From CALGLS01 sp047626155 (lineage in GTDB: Bacteria; Bacteroidota; Bacteroidia; Chitinophagales; Saprospiraceae), in contig JBLHRR010000077.1 of NCBI GenBank assembly GCA_047626155.1, positions 1 to 25,125 of the forward strand: a DNA stretch of 25,125 bases. The letters are read 5' to 3'. Position 1 is the stretch's first letter; each line of letters begins with the position of its first letter. The notes under the pieces were generated by a model that made no database searches, was not told the DNA's origin, and saw only the letters and a program-made list of their open reading frames with translations. The position numbers and the translations under genes are program-made. This document shows positions 7,716 to 15,285 of this stretch, one piece after another.

Positions 7716-9446
7716 ATGAAAGAAGAAATCATTGAATTAAAAGAAGACCTCTCCGCATCCGATTTATATAGCGAAGATTTAGCCCCTGTTCCCAAATCCA
7801 AACGCACCTGGACCAAGTGGCATTTAGCTGCGCTTTGGGTCGGCATGGCGGTTTGTATTCCGACCTATCTCCTGGCATCCTATATGATTCTGGATGGCAT
7901 GTCTTGGCTGGAAGCATTGATCATCATCGGCTTAGCCAATGTCATCATCACGGTACCCATGGTTTTGAATGGGCATGCCGGGGTAAAATATGGTATTCCT
8001 TTTCCCGTTATTGGTCGCTCTTCTTTTGGAATCAATGGCATTCACATTGCGTCGATTGTACGAGCTATTGTAGCCTGTGGTTGGTTTGGTATTCAAACCT
8101 GGATTGGCGGGCTGGCATTTTATGCAATCTATTGTGCGCTTACAGGAGCCGATGCATCAGTAGGTTTGTCAATGGGGAAATTTATAGGCTTTGGATTCTT
8201 TTGGTTAATGAATATTTATTTTATCTGGAAAGGCACCGAGAGCATCAAATTTTTAGAACAGTATGCTGCTCCGATTTTGGTTTTAATCGGTGTGGGCATG
8301 ATCGCCTGGGGAGCAACGCAGGCAGGTGGTTTTGGAATTGTTTTGGATCAAAGCAAACAACTTGAAGTCGCTGCTGCGGAGACTTATCAAAAAGACAATG
8401 TCTATTATCTCGACATTAATCCAATTAAAAATAAAGAAGGCCAAATCAAAGCTAGTGAATACAAAATCATTCAGGAAGGCAATGATTTAGGTTGGCAAAA
8501 AATACCAGTCAATACCAAAACACCATTGACGATTCCCTTAGGCGAAAACAGTCCATCCGATCTTAAAATACAATTGCGTAAGCAAAGCAATGAATCCAGT
8601 ATCGTAGCTGCTACAATCCGTGCTACCAGTGAAAAAGGATTCAGTAGCAAGTTATGGTCTTACCTCCTTTGGCTGACCATCATGGTTGGTTTCTGGGCAA
8701 CGATGTCCTTAAGTATCGCAGACATCACTCGCTATGCAGCCACTCAAAAAGCACAAGTAGCAGGGCAATTTATCGGCCTTCCCGGCACCATGCTCCTCTA
8801 TTCCTTTGTTGGCATTTTTGTAACCTGCGCAGCGGTGATCAATTTCGACGATATTTTAATTGGTTCGGATGCTCCTTGGGATCCGGTTAGCTTACTTTCA
8901 AAATTTGAAAATCCAGTCGTGGTTGTTTTATCTCAAATCGCTATGATCATCGCCACACTGAGTACCAATATTGCGGCGAATGTAATTGCTCCGGCGAATG
9001 CCTTTTCCAATTTAAGTCCAAAAAATATAAGTTTCCGCAGCGGCGGTATCATCACTGGAGTCATTGGAATTCTTATCTGCCCTTGGTTATTGCTCAACGA
9101 AATTAGCGGCATTCTAATTTTTATCAGTGGCCTTTTAGGTCCCGTATTAGGGATTATGTTATCCGATTATTATCTTGTTCGAAAGAAAAAAATCCAGTTG
9201 GCAGAATTATATAAAAAACAAGGTGCTTACACTTACTCGGGGGGCTTTAATCCCGCGGCTATTGTTGCACTGGTTGTTGGGGTGGGTACTGCTATAATTG
9301 GTTTGTATGTTCCGGCTTTGGAGGCGCTTTATAAGTTGTCTTGGTTTTCTGGTTTTTTGGTTTCTTTTGTGATTTATTATTTGATGATGAGGAGGAGTGC
9401 GTCTTTGGAAGAAAATAACAACTTGATTACGGAAAGTGAACTTTAA
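7716..9446 (+). CDS. NCS1-family nucleobase permease with an inserted soluble domain
   Basis: This 576-residue inner-membrane transporter belongs to the nucleobase:cation symporter-1 family (Mhp1, cytosine and uracil permeases). Visible signatures are W-H-L-A-A-L-W-V-G-M in TM1, NGHAGVKYGIPFPVIGRSSFG after TM2, ACGWFGIQTWIGG in TM3, GFWATMSLSIADITRYA in TM6, and later SNLSPKNISF. Context makes uracil/thymine or a related pyrimidine the likely cargo. Oddity: between TM5 (ends ~residue 207) and TM6 (starts ~312) there are about 95 extra polar, beta-strand-like residues (~213-308) where the Mhp1 loop is short. By Mhp1 topology this loop faces the periplasm. This explains the length of 576 against ~480-500 for the family. 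Its last 20 bp overlap the convergent nucleotidyltransferase pseudogene. Confidence 0.88.
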   Translation: MKEEIIELKEDLSASDLYSEDLAPVPKSKRTWTKWHLAALWVGMAVCIPTYLLASYMILDGMSWLEALIIIGLANVIITVPMVLNGHAGVKYGIPFPVIGRSSFGINGIHIASIVRAIVACGWFGIQTWIGGLAFYAIYCALTGADASVGLSMGKFIGFGFFWLMNIYFIWKGTESIKFLEQYAAPILVLIGVGMIAWGATQAGGFGIVLDQSKQLEVAAAETYQKDNVYYLDINPIKNKEGQIKASEYKIIQEGNDLGWQKIPVNTKTPLTIPLGENSPSDLKIQLRKQSNESSIVAATIRATSEKGFSSKLWSYLLWLTIMVGFWATMSLSIADITRYAATQKAQVAGQFIGLPGTMLLYSFVGIFVTCAAVINFDDILIGSDAPWDPVSLLSKFENPVVVVLSQIAMIIATLSTNIAANVIAPANAFSNLSPKNISFRSGGIITGVIGILICPWLLLNEISGILIFISGLLGPVLGIMLSDYYLVRKKKIQLAELYKKQGAYTYSGGFNPAAIVALVVGVGTAIIGLYVPALEALYKLSWFSGFLVSFVIYYLMMRRSASLEENNNLITESEL

Positions 9447-10041
9447 CCTCTTCAATGATTTTATTTTTAATTTCTTCCCAATCGATCTGTTTAAGCATTC
9501 TAGGCATTGGTTCAATTTCTGCATCATCAAAATAAGTAAGACTTTTAAAGACTAAGAAATCCGTTCCATCAGGAAATTTGGAATTGTAGAACTCAAAAAC
9601 TTGAGGTAATGAAAACTGTTGAAGAATAAAATATAAGTCAATGAAATCTTTTCTAGAACCTCTACCAGTAATGGCAGATAATTTCATTGCAGCGATGTCT
9701 TGAATAGAAGCTAATTTTAAGTTGTCAATATTGATGGGAGGTTCAATAAAGTTATAACGATAAGAAACGAAATCAACTTTAATATCATCGATGAATAGGT
9801 TAAGAATTTTAGGCGTTTGGTTAACAACTCTAATTTTTCCTAAATGATCAATATAATCTAAAACAGGAGCGACCTCCATATCTGAATGAGCAAATAAATC
9901 TAAATCAATTGAAATTCGATGACCAATTTATAGCGCAAGAGATGTGCCACCAACAAGGAAATATTCATTAAGGTACTCAATCTGTTGAAGATCCTTTAAG
10001 AGTTGAAGTGTTTTGGGAAAGATTGTTGGATAGTGAAGCAT
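9427..10041 (-). pseudogene. AbiEii/AbiGii-type nucleotidyltransferase, interrupted by a nonsense codon
   Basis: Reading from ATG 10041, the frame stays open for 204 codons except for one TAA at codon 38 (9928-9930). The sequence around it is FLVGGTSLAL-stop-IGHRISIDLDLF. In this toxin family the same stretch normally reads VGGTxLALQ-x-GHRxSxDLDLF, so a CAA or CAG Gln codon has probably become TAA. The GG(T) and D-x-D residues of the polymerase-beta-like active site lie on opposite sides of the stop. The remaining ORF from ATG 9879 lacks both and should be inactive unless the stop is read through. The C-terminal part (KLSAITGRGSRKDFIDLYFI) is typical of the family. These proteins act as the toxin of AbiE-like two-gene systems. 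The upstream partner overlaps its start by 46 bp. Confidence 0.8.
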
Positions 10042-10280
10042 CTAAAATTATTCTTGTTTAAACTAAAGTATGTGGAGAAAAAATTCAAAGTTTTAGCGTC
10101 TAAATCTCTAATCATAAGGATTTCATTCTTGATCAAATCAAGTCCGTAGAAGTCTTTTATGATTTTCCACTCCTTAATAGACCCTTTTTGAATAACTCTT
10201 TGAATAATGAATCGAGCATTTTTACTATAATCCAGCGAAGTAAGCTCAATATCCCAAAATAAATAGTTTGGTAAAGTCAT
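9996..10280 (-). CDS. DUF6922-like partner of the AbiEii-type nucleotidyltransferase
   Basis: This 94-residue protein starts TLPNYLFWDIELTSLDY, followed by ARFIIQRVIQKGSIKEWKII and KDFYGLDLIKNEI. That matches my recollection of the small DUF6922-type proteins (LFWD..., IIxRVxxxG, FYG...I) that sit just upstream of AbiEii-like nucleotidyltransferases in Bacteroidota. The C-terminus contains the frequent NFRCF pattern. Its 3' end overlaps the start of the nucleotidyltransferase frame by 46 bp, so the two were translated as one operon. By position it should be the antitoxin-like or regulatory half of the pair; this is inference. It appears intact although its partner carries a stop. Confidence 0.65.
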   Translation of the reverse strand: MTLPNYLFWDIELTSLDYSKNARFIIQRVIQKGSIKEWKIIKDFYGLDLIKNEILMIRDLDAKTLNFFSTYFSLNKNNFRCFTIQQSFPKHFNS

Positions 10281-10325
10281 AATTTAGTTAAATTTGAGAA
10301 TAACTCTAAGCAAAGGCAAGTTACA

Positions 10326-10354
10326 CAAAATTAGGTATGTATTCAAGGAGTCAA
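10326..10354 (-). promoter_or_regulatory. Candidate Bacteroidota promoter of the DUF6922/nucleotidyltransferase pair
   Basis: On the minus strand, TTG (10354-10352) is followed after 18 nt by TAATTTTG (10333-10326). This fits the Bacteroidota sigma-ABfr pattern (-33 TTG, -7 TAnnTTTG). The predicted transcript would start ~40 nt upstream of ATG 10280. Confidence 0.4.
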
Positions 10355-10367
10355 TTTCAATCTGAGC

Positions 10368-10473
10368 AAATTTCAAAGTGAAACAATTAATCAAAATTTT
10401 AATCAAAATGAAAAACCGAGACGCGGGAATTATGGTAGAAGGGTTTAGTTTTGATATTTAGAAAGGAAAAAGG
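10368..10473 (+). repeat. ~106-bp direct repeat, copy A
   Basis: This stretch aligns to 11601-11707 with about 8 substitutions and one indel (~92% identical by eye). Copy A ends 6 bp before the lipoprotein gene and contains TAGTTTTG (10446-10453), an exact TAnnTTTG element ~26 bp upstream of its ATG. One frame (MKNRDAGIMVEGFSFDI, then stop) can be read in copy A. Copy B keeps the DAGIMxEGFSFD part but has a frame-breaking indel upstream, so coding is doubtful. The two copies flank the lipoprotein gene like boundaries of a cassette. Confidence 0.8.
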
Positions 10474-10479
10474 ACAACT

Positions 10480-11517
10480 ATGAAAATGAATTTTAAAAGG
10501 ATGTTAGTTATAAATACCATTTGGTTGCTATTCTTTTCTTGTGGTAAGCAAAAAAATGATGTACCATTAGAATTCACATCAAGGATAGAGGTAAATCGAA
10601 ATGATAAATATATTAAGTACTTTGAAAATATAACCTGGGAAAATAGAATTGGTTTGACGGAGGAAAAAACAATTACTATTTTCATTGATTCTTGTCATGG
10701 TTTATATCGAGAATATCCAATTAAAGTGATGATTCCTGTTTTGGTGCATCGATTAACAAATATTGGTTTAAGAGAAAATTTATTTGAATGGGAATACATT
10801 AGAGACTATTTAACAAAAACAAAAAACTTATCTGATAAAGAGTATGATGAATACTTACTTTCAAATATAGATCAAAGTAAATTGAGTAATCAACATTCAT
10901 GGTATTCTCATTATTATTCTTTTCACGATGACATTTTAGAAGCTTTAATAATTAGACAATGTAGGTTGCTTAGGGATGGTAAAGACCAAAATATTATTCT
11001 TGAAGATAGATTGCTGAATAATTACCAGAAGACGGTATTAAAATATTCCAGACTACCTCACTCATTGGCTATAGATAGCTTGATCATGGAAATTGCAAAA
11101 AAAGAGGTGAATGGGCATAATCTTGTCAAAGTATTAATGCAATATGGCACTGAAGGAACCAGGGAAGTGAAAAAGTTTATAACAAATGAAAAAAACATTT
11201 CTAACTCAGGAAAAAACCTTCTTTTATATTATTTAAAAGAGAAGGTTAAATCAGATTTAAAAAAAGCTGAACAAATTCAATTATTAGAATACTTAACAAC
11301 GGATACCATTTATAAAAGGCGCTTTAAGAATCAACTTGCACCAATAGCAATGATTAATCATGAAATAACTGGAAAGGATTTAGAAGTATGTTCAATTGAA
11401 ATAGGAATAGATATTGAGGCTAATAAAAAGAAAAAAAGAATTTATGAAGAAGAAAAAAAGGCAAGAATTGAAGAAATTAGACAAGAAATATTGATTAAGC
11501 AAAATCGTAGAAAATAA
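10480..11517 (+). CDS. Hypothetical lipoprotein of the island
   Basis: This 345-residue protein belongs to no family I recognise. Residues 1-20 are a lipoprotein signal (basic start, hydrophobic LVINTIWLLFFS) with lipobox cysteine C21 (FFS-C-GK), so the mature protein is probably membrane-anchored. The body is predicted mostly helical, rich in Lys, Ile, Asn and Glu. The last ~35 residues are strongly charged (KKKKRIYEEEKKARIEEI) and likely form a coiled coil. Codon use is very AT-rich, unlike the pyrimidine genes, which suggests transfer. The gene lies between two ~106-bp direct repeats, and repeat A may supply its promoter. A role as an immunity or surface protein is only a guess. The ATG at 10480 was chosen; 10486 or 10501 are possible too. 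Confidence 0.65.
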   Translation: MKMNFKRMLVINTIWLLFFSCGKQKNDVPLEFTSRIEVNRNDKYIKYFENITWENRIGLTEEKTITIFIDSCHGLYREYPIKVMIPVLVHRLTNIGLRENLFEWEYIRDYLTKTKNLSDKEYDEYLLSNIDQSKLSNQHSWYSHYYSFHDDILEALIIRQCRLLRDGKDQNIILEDRLLNNYQKTVLKYSRLPHSLAIDSLIMEIAKKEVNGHNLVKVLMQYGTEGTREVKKFITNEKNISNSGKNLLLYYLKEKVKSDLKKAEQIQLLEYLTTDTIYKRRFKNQLAPIAMINHEITGKDLEVCSIEIGIDIEANKKKKRIYEEEKKARIEEIRQEILIKQNRRK

Positions 11518-11562
11518 TACAGCATGCAACAATAATAGTTACCCCTAGAGACTGTACACCCG

Positions 11563-11578
11563 TTCCCCATCGGGGGAA
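11563..11578 (+). terminator. GC-rich hairpin after the lipoprotein gene
   Basis: This is a 6-bp perfect stem ttcccc/ggggaa with a 4-nt loop, 45 bp after the lipoprotein stop codon. A T-rich segment (cagttttattt) follows about 8 nt later. This is a weak intrinsic-terminator candidate. Confidence 0.35.
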
Positions 11579-11600
11579 GGCTAATCAGTTTTATTTGGGT

Positions 11601-11707
11601 AAATTTCAAAGTGAAATAATTAATGAAAATTTTAATGAAAATGAAAAAACTGAGACGCGGGAATCATGGCAGAAGGTTTTAGTTTTGATACTTAGAAAGG
11701 AAAAAGG
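11601..11707 (+). repeat. ~107-bp direct repeat, copy B
   Basis: This is the second copy of the 10368-10473 repeat, in the same orientation, including the TAGTTTTG element (11680-11687). Here no gene follows at once. The next ~120 bp hold stems tagctct/agagcta (11712-11718 and 11760-11766) and, inside that loop, ctgcg/cgcgg (11741-11745 and 11753-11757), before the TPR gene at 11828. Confidence 0.8.
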
Positions 11708-11827
11708 GCGTTAGCTCTGGTCGTATTAAAATATATATCGCTGCGTTTTTCACGCGGTTAGAGCTACGATCTTATATGATGTTGTTCAGGTGTACCCTTG
11801 TTGACAGAAAGAAAGAAAAAAATAGAA

Positions 11828-12367
11828 ATGGAGAAATCTGAAGAATTAAGTAATAAAATATCTTTATTCTGGAATCAGAATAAAGATGAAATTACGGATA
11901 GAAGTTTCTATTCAGTTGCGAAAAAAGCATTAACAAAAGAGGAATATGAATCATGTTTTTTATCTGATTATTTTTCGGAAAAAGTAGATGAACTAGCAAT
12001 TGAAGGAGATGATTACTTCGAAAAGAGAGAATATGAAGCAGCTATTGAAGCCTATAAAAAAGGAATTGAAATAATTCCTGAACCGAAAAATTTATGGGAA
12101 ACAAAACTATGGTTTACGGCAGCAATCGCCGATTCTTATTGGAATTTGAAAAAATATAAAAATGCATTAGAATATTTAGACGATTCATTACAAGTTGAAG
12201 GAGGAAAAGAAAATGCTTTTATCAGATTAAGAAGAGGGCAGGTTCTTTTTGAATTACAAAGAATAATTGAAGCGAAACAAGAATTACAAAAAGGATATGA
12301 ATTGAATGGTGAGGATTTGTTTGAAGATGAAGACGATAAATATCTAAAACTGATTAAAGAAAGATGA
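11828..12367 (+). CDS. Small TPR protein, possible orphan immunity protein
   Basis: This is a 179-residue protein with two to three tetratricopeptide-like helix pairs: ELAIEGDDYFEKREYEAAIEAY (~55-77), WFTAAIADSYWNLKKYKNALEY (~95-116) and AFIRLRRGQVLFELQRIIEA (~132-151). The end is acidic (GEDLFEDEDDKYLKLIKER). Small proteins of this layout (WFxxAIxDSYxxLKxYxxAL, then RLRxGQxxFEL, then a K/E-rich end) commonly stand beside polymorphic toxin genes as immunity-like orphans; I recall this from such loci but cannot verify it here. ATG 11828 is preferred over TTG 11798, because a purine-rich stretch precedes it and the 10 extra residues are only Lys/Arg-rich leader. It is AT-rich and island-borne. 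Confidence 0.7.
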   Translation: MEKSEELSNKISLFWNQNKDEITDRSFYSVAKKALTKEEYESCFLSDYFSEKVDELAIEGDDYFEKREYEAAIEAYKKGIEIIPEPKNLWETKLWFTAAIADSYWNLKKYKNALEYLDDSLQVEGGKENAFIRLRRGQVLFELQRIIEAKQELQKGYELNGEDLFEDEDDKYLKLIKER

Positions 12368-12391
12368 AAAGGAAGCCAGCACACACACAAT

Positions 12392-12437
12392 CGATAGAAA
12401 GATCATGGCTCCTATAGGGTCGCCACGCCTTCTATCG
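12392..12437. other. Hairpin at the right edge of the island
   Basis: Perfect 8-bp arms cgatagaa (12392-12399) and ttctatcg (12430-12437) enclose a palindromic cctatagg (12411-12418). The hairpin separates the TPR gene from dihydropyrimidinase. No T-run follows. It may mark the end of inserted DNA; the native-looking leader of dihydropyrimidinase starts within the next ~60 bp. Confidence 0.4.
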
Positions 12438-12498
12438 GGAGCGTTATCAGGTGTCAGAAAAACAATACAATTACAAAAAAAAACAACACAAACCACCT

Positions 12499-13881
12499 AT
12501 GTCAATACTAATAAAAAACGGCCGAATCATAACCGCCGAATCAGACTACATCGCTGACCTATACATCGAAGGCGAAAGCATCCAAGCCATCGGAAAAAAC
12601 CTAAATTATCAAGCAGACAAAACGATAGATGCCACTGGCAAATTCGTTTTCCCCGGAGGCATTGATCCACATGTGCATCTCGACATGCCTTTTATGGGCA
12701 CCTCTTCCAGCGACGATTACGAAACCGGAACGCGTGCCGCCTTACACGGAGGTACGACCATGGTCATTGATTTTATTTTACAAACACAAGGAGATACGCT
12801 TCACAATGCGCTAAAAACCTGGCAAGAAAAATCTCAAGGAAAAGCCATTGGCGATTATTCATATCACATGGCCGTTACTGATTTCAATGATGAGGTAGCA
12901 AAAGAGGTCGTTGAATTTATAGAACAAGAAGGCATCACTTCTTTTAAGACTTTCATGGCTTACAAAGGTGCGCTGATGATCGATGATGGTCAGATGGTGC
13001 AACTCATGAAAGTGGTCAAAAAACATGGCGGCTTAGTCACGGTACATGCCACCAATGGTGATATGATTGATTCTCTGATTGCCAAACATCGTTCGGAAGG
13101 AAAGATGGCTCCTTTATATCACTACCTTTCTCAGCCGGAGGTTACCGAGGCAGAAGCTTCTGGTCGCTTTGCAGATATGTTAGAGTACACCGGTTGCCCG
13201 GGTTACATTGTGCACATGACTTGCGAAGGAGCATTGAATGCCATTCGTCGGGCCACCACTCGCAATCAAAAAGTCTTTGTAGAAACCTGTACTCAATATT
13301 TGGTTTTAGATGCTTCGCTTTACGAAAATGATTTTGAAGGAGCCAAGTGGGTCATGAGTCCTCCCTTGCGGGAAAAGAAAGATCAGGTGGCACTTTGGTC
13401 TGGCATTAATCAGGGATTGATTCAGGTGATCGGAACAGATCATTGTCCTTTTATGTGGGAGCAAAAGAAAATGGGAAAGGATGACTTTTCTAAAATTCCA
13501 AATGGTCACCCGGCCATTGAACACCGCATGGAATTGATGTTTACAGAAGGAGTTGGCAAAGGAAAAATATCTTTGAATAAGTTTGTCGAAATCACCTCTA
13601 CTAATGCGGCCAAAATATTTGGGATGTATCCGCGCAAAGGAACCATCTCTATTGGTGCGGACGCTGATATTGTCATTTTTGATCCTAATAAAAAGCATGA
13701 GATTTCAGTGGATACGCATCATATGAATGTTGATTACTCTGGCTATGAGGGTTGGAAATTAACGGGGAAATGTGAGACGGTTTTGTTGAGGGGGACTGTT
13801 GCCATTGAGAATAATGAATGTAAGTTGAAGGCTGGTTTTGGACAGTTTGTTCCGAGGGGAAAAACGTCTTTGACCGTCTAG
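12499..13881 (+). CDS. hydA: Dihydropyrimidinase (D-hydantoinase family)
   Basis: This 460-residue zinc amidohydrolase hydrolyses 5,6-dihydrouracil or dihydrothymine to N-carbamoyl-beta-alanine or N-carbamoyl-beta-aminoisobutyrate. All metal ligands are visible and at family-typical positions: H58 and H60 (GGIDPHVHLDMPFMG), the carbamylated K150 (TSFKTFMAYKG), H183 (VTVHATNGD), H239 (YIVHMTCEGAL) and D314 (IGTDHCPF). The N-terminus ILIKNGRIITA is standard. ATG 12499 is chosen over GTG 12451: it gives the family's usual start and length, and the 16 extra residues (a Lys/Gln run) would derive from the edge of the island. It begins the second half of the pyrimidine cluster; its original upstream neighbour was probably the NCS1 permease. 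Confidence 0.95.
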   Translation: MSILIKNGRIITAESDYIADLYIEGESIQAIGKNLNYQADKTIDATGKFVFPGGIDPHVHLDMPFMGTSSSDDYETGTRAALHGGTTMVIDFILQTQGDTLHNALKTWQEKSQGKAIGDYSYHMAVTDFNDEVAKEVVEFIEQEGITSFKTFMAYKGALMIDDGQMVQLMKVVKKHGGLVTVHATNGDMIDSLIAKHRSEGKMAPLYHYLSQPEVTEAEASGRFADMLEYTGCPGYIVHMTCEGALNAIRRATTRNQKVFVETCTQYLVLDASLYENDFEGAKWVMSPPLREKKDQVALWSGINQGLIQVIGTDHCPFMWEQKKMGKDDFSKIPNGHPAIEHRMELMFTEGVGKGKISLNKFVEITSTNAAKIFGMYPRKGTISIGADADIVIFDPNKKHEISVDTHHMNVDYSGYEGWKLTGKCETVLLRGTVAIENNECKLKAGFGQFVPRGKTSLTV

Positions 13882-13929
13882 GGATAATAGATTTGTTGTT
13901 TCCCTGAACGCGGGGCACTACTATTGCGG

Positions 13930-14154
13930 TTTTAAACACATAGGCCACATAGGGCATATAAGCCTTCTATCGTAAAAGAGCATATAGTAAAAATGCTGTT
14001 CGCATTTTTTTATATAGTTCACACAGCTTTATAATTCCCAACTGGCGGCCCGACAGGTTCCCTATATGAACTATGTAAGATTTACTGAAAGTAAATTACT
14101 ATGTGAGCTTTCGCGATAGTGGGCTATGTGATCTCATATGCCTATGTGTTAAAA
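13930..14154. repeat. ~225-bp nested palindromic element
   Basis: The outer arms ttttaaacacatagg (13930-13944) and cctatgtgttaaaa (14141-14154) differ by one indel. Inside are further pairs: cacataggg/gggctatgtg; tatagttc (near 14013) against gaactat (near 14069); and atttact-gaa-agtaaat (near 14080-14096). The element fills most of the 405-bp gap between dihydropyrimidinase and beta-ureidopropionase. It differs in sequence from the other palindromes but resembles the 7511 element in style (cacaaaggg/cacataggg motifs). Downstream there is an 8-bp inverted repeat, gtataaga (14160-14167)/tcttatac (14193-14200). The rest of the gap to 14286 is AT-rich leader without a visible gene. Confidence 0.7.
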
Positions 14155-14286
14155 TTCACGTATAAGACGCTAAAAGCACAGCAATTCTAGATTCTTATAC
14201 TTGTTATCCTATTCATATTAAAATCGCAGGATCAATACGCTAAACAGTTAAAATAAATCAATAATTAAATAATAAAAACAAACAAT

Positions 14287-15153
14287 ATGCCCAGAAAAGT
14301 AAAATCCGGTTTAATACAAATGAGCCTTCCAATGACAGAAGGAGAAGGAAGCATCCAGGAAATCATGGACGCGATGATAGACAAACACATTCCATACATT
14401 GAAGAAGCAGGAAAAAAAGGAGTACAGATTCTTTGCTTGCAAGAGATATTCAATACCCCCTATTTTTGTCCAGGACAAGATCGAAAATGGTATGAATCTG
14501 CGGAGCCGGTCCCCGGACCAACAGTTGCCCGAATGCAGGAATACGCTAAGAAATACCAGATGGTAATGATTGTCCCCATTTATGAAATGGAACAGCCTGG
14601 CGTACTTTATAACACTGCTGCCGTAATAGATGCAGATGGTACTTACCTCGGCAAATATCGAAAAAATCACATTCCGCACACCACTGGTTTTTGGGAGAAG
14701 TTTTTCTTTAAACCTGGCAATTTAGGCTATCCGGTTTTTCAAACTAAATATGCGAAAATCGGGGTCTACATTTGCTATGATCGCCACTTCCCGGATGGCG
14801 CAAGGATTCTTGGTTTAAATGGAGCAGAGATCGTTTATAATCCTTCGGCTACAGTAGCGGGTCTTTCCCAATATTTGTGGAAACTCGAACAACCTGCACA
14901 CGCGGCCGCCAATGGTTATTTCATGGGCTGCATCAATCGCGTAGGCGAAGAAAAACCTTGGGACTTAGGTCGCTTTTATGGCACCTCTTACTTCGTAGAT
15001 CCACGCGGACAAGTTTTCTCAGAAGCTTCTGAATACGACGATGAGTTATTAATTGCTGAATTTGATTTAGACCTCATTAATGAAGTGCGTTCGACTTGGC
15101 AATTTTATAGAGATCGAAGACCGGAGACTTATGGGAAGTTGACGGAGTTATAA
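14287..15153 (+). CDS. pydC: Beta-ureidopropionase (N-carbamoyl-beta-alanine amidohydrolase)
   Basis: This 288-residue nitrilase-superfamily (CN_hydrolase) enzyme hydrolyses N-carbamoyl-beta-alanine to beta-alanine, CO2 and ammonia, the third step of reductive pyrimidine breakdown. The catalytic triad is readable: E53 in ILCLQEIF, K126 in GKYRKNHIPH, and the nucleophile C163 in GVYICYDRHFPD. The segments FNTPYFCPGQD, TTGFWEKFFFKPG and NPSATVAGLSQYLWKLEQPAHA are typical of this subgroup rather than of generic carbon-nitrogen hydrolases. Length matches bacterial enzymes of the family. ATG 14287 is the only start that gives the usual N-terminus. A palindromic repeat follows directly after the stop. 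The gene symbol is by function; naming varies between organisms. Confidence 0.9.
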   Translation: MPRKVKSGLIQMSLPMTEGEGSIQEIMDAMIDKHIPYIEEAGKKGVQILCLQEIFNTPYFCPGQDRKWYESAEPVPGPTVARMQEYAKKYQMVMIVPIYEMEQPGVLYNTAAVIDADGTYLGKYRKNHIPHTTGFWEKFFFKPGNLGYPVFQTKYAKIGVYICYDRHFPDGARILGLNGAEIVYNPSATVAGLSQYLWKLEQPAHAAANGYFMGCINRVGEEKPWDLGRFYGTSYFVDPRGQVFSEASEYDDELLIAEFDLDLINEVRSTWQFYRDRRPETYGKLTEL

Positions 15154-15154
15154 T

Positions 15155-15247
15155 CTGCAGTTGGCTTTTAGCAGCTGGCAGTTAGCTTCTCACTATCGCA
15201 CGTTATAGCGAAGCTAACTGCTAACTGCCAATAGCTAGAAGCTATAT
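15155..15247. repeat. Palindromic intergenic repeat, copy 2 (inverted orientation)
   Basis: This copy's reverse complement aligns nearly end to end with the copy at 6033-6135. The central stem is a perfect 11-bp pair, gcagttagctt (15178-15188) and aagctaactgc (15211-15221), with a cactat/atagcg inner stem. The element begins directly after the beta-ureidopropionase stop and ends ~38 bp before preT. Confidence 0.8.
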
Positions 15248-15285
15248 TGTAAATAGATACATTAAATCAATAAAACTCAATCACC

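Noticed and set aside
10387..10460. Conserved short peptide (DAGIMxEGFSFD) encoded in both direct repeats
   Set aside because: Copy B has a one-base indel and an early stop in the upstream part of the frame, and substitutions are not clearly biased to synonymous sites, so coding is not supported.
11798..11827. TTG start for the TPR gene
   Set aside because: ATG 11828 with a purine-rich leader is better; the extra residues are a basic run read from that leader.
11700..12450. Integron attC sites around the TPR gene
   Set aside because: Hairpins and gcgttag/gcgttatc strings are present, but no pair of RYYYAAC and GTTRRRY boxes at the expected spacing, and no integrase gene is seen.
12451..12498. 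GTG start 16 codons upstream for dihydropyrimidinase
   Set aside because: It adds a Lys/Gln-rich stretch absent from the family; ATG 12499 puts H58, H60, K150, H183 and H239 at the numbers known for hydantoinases.
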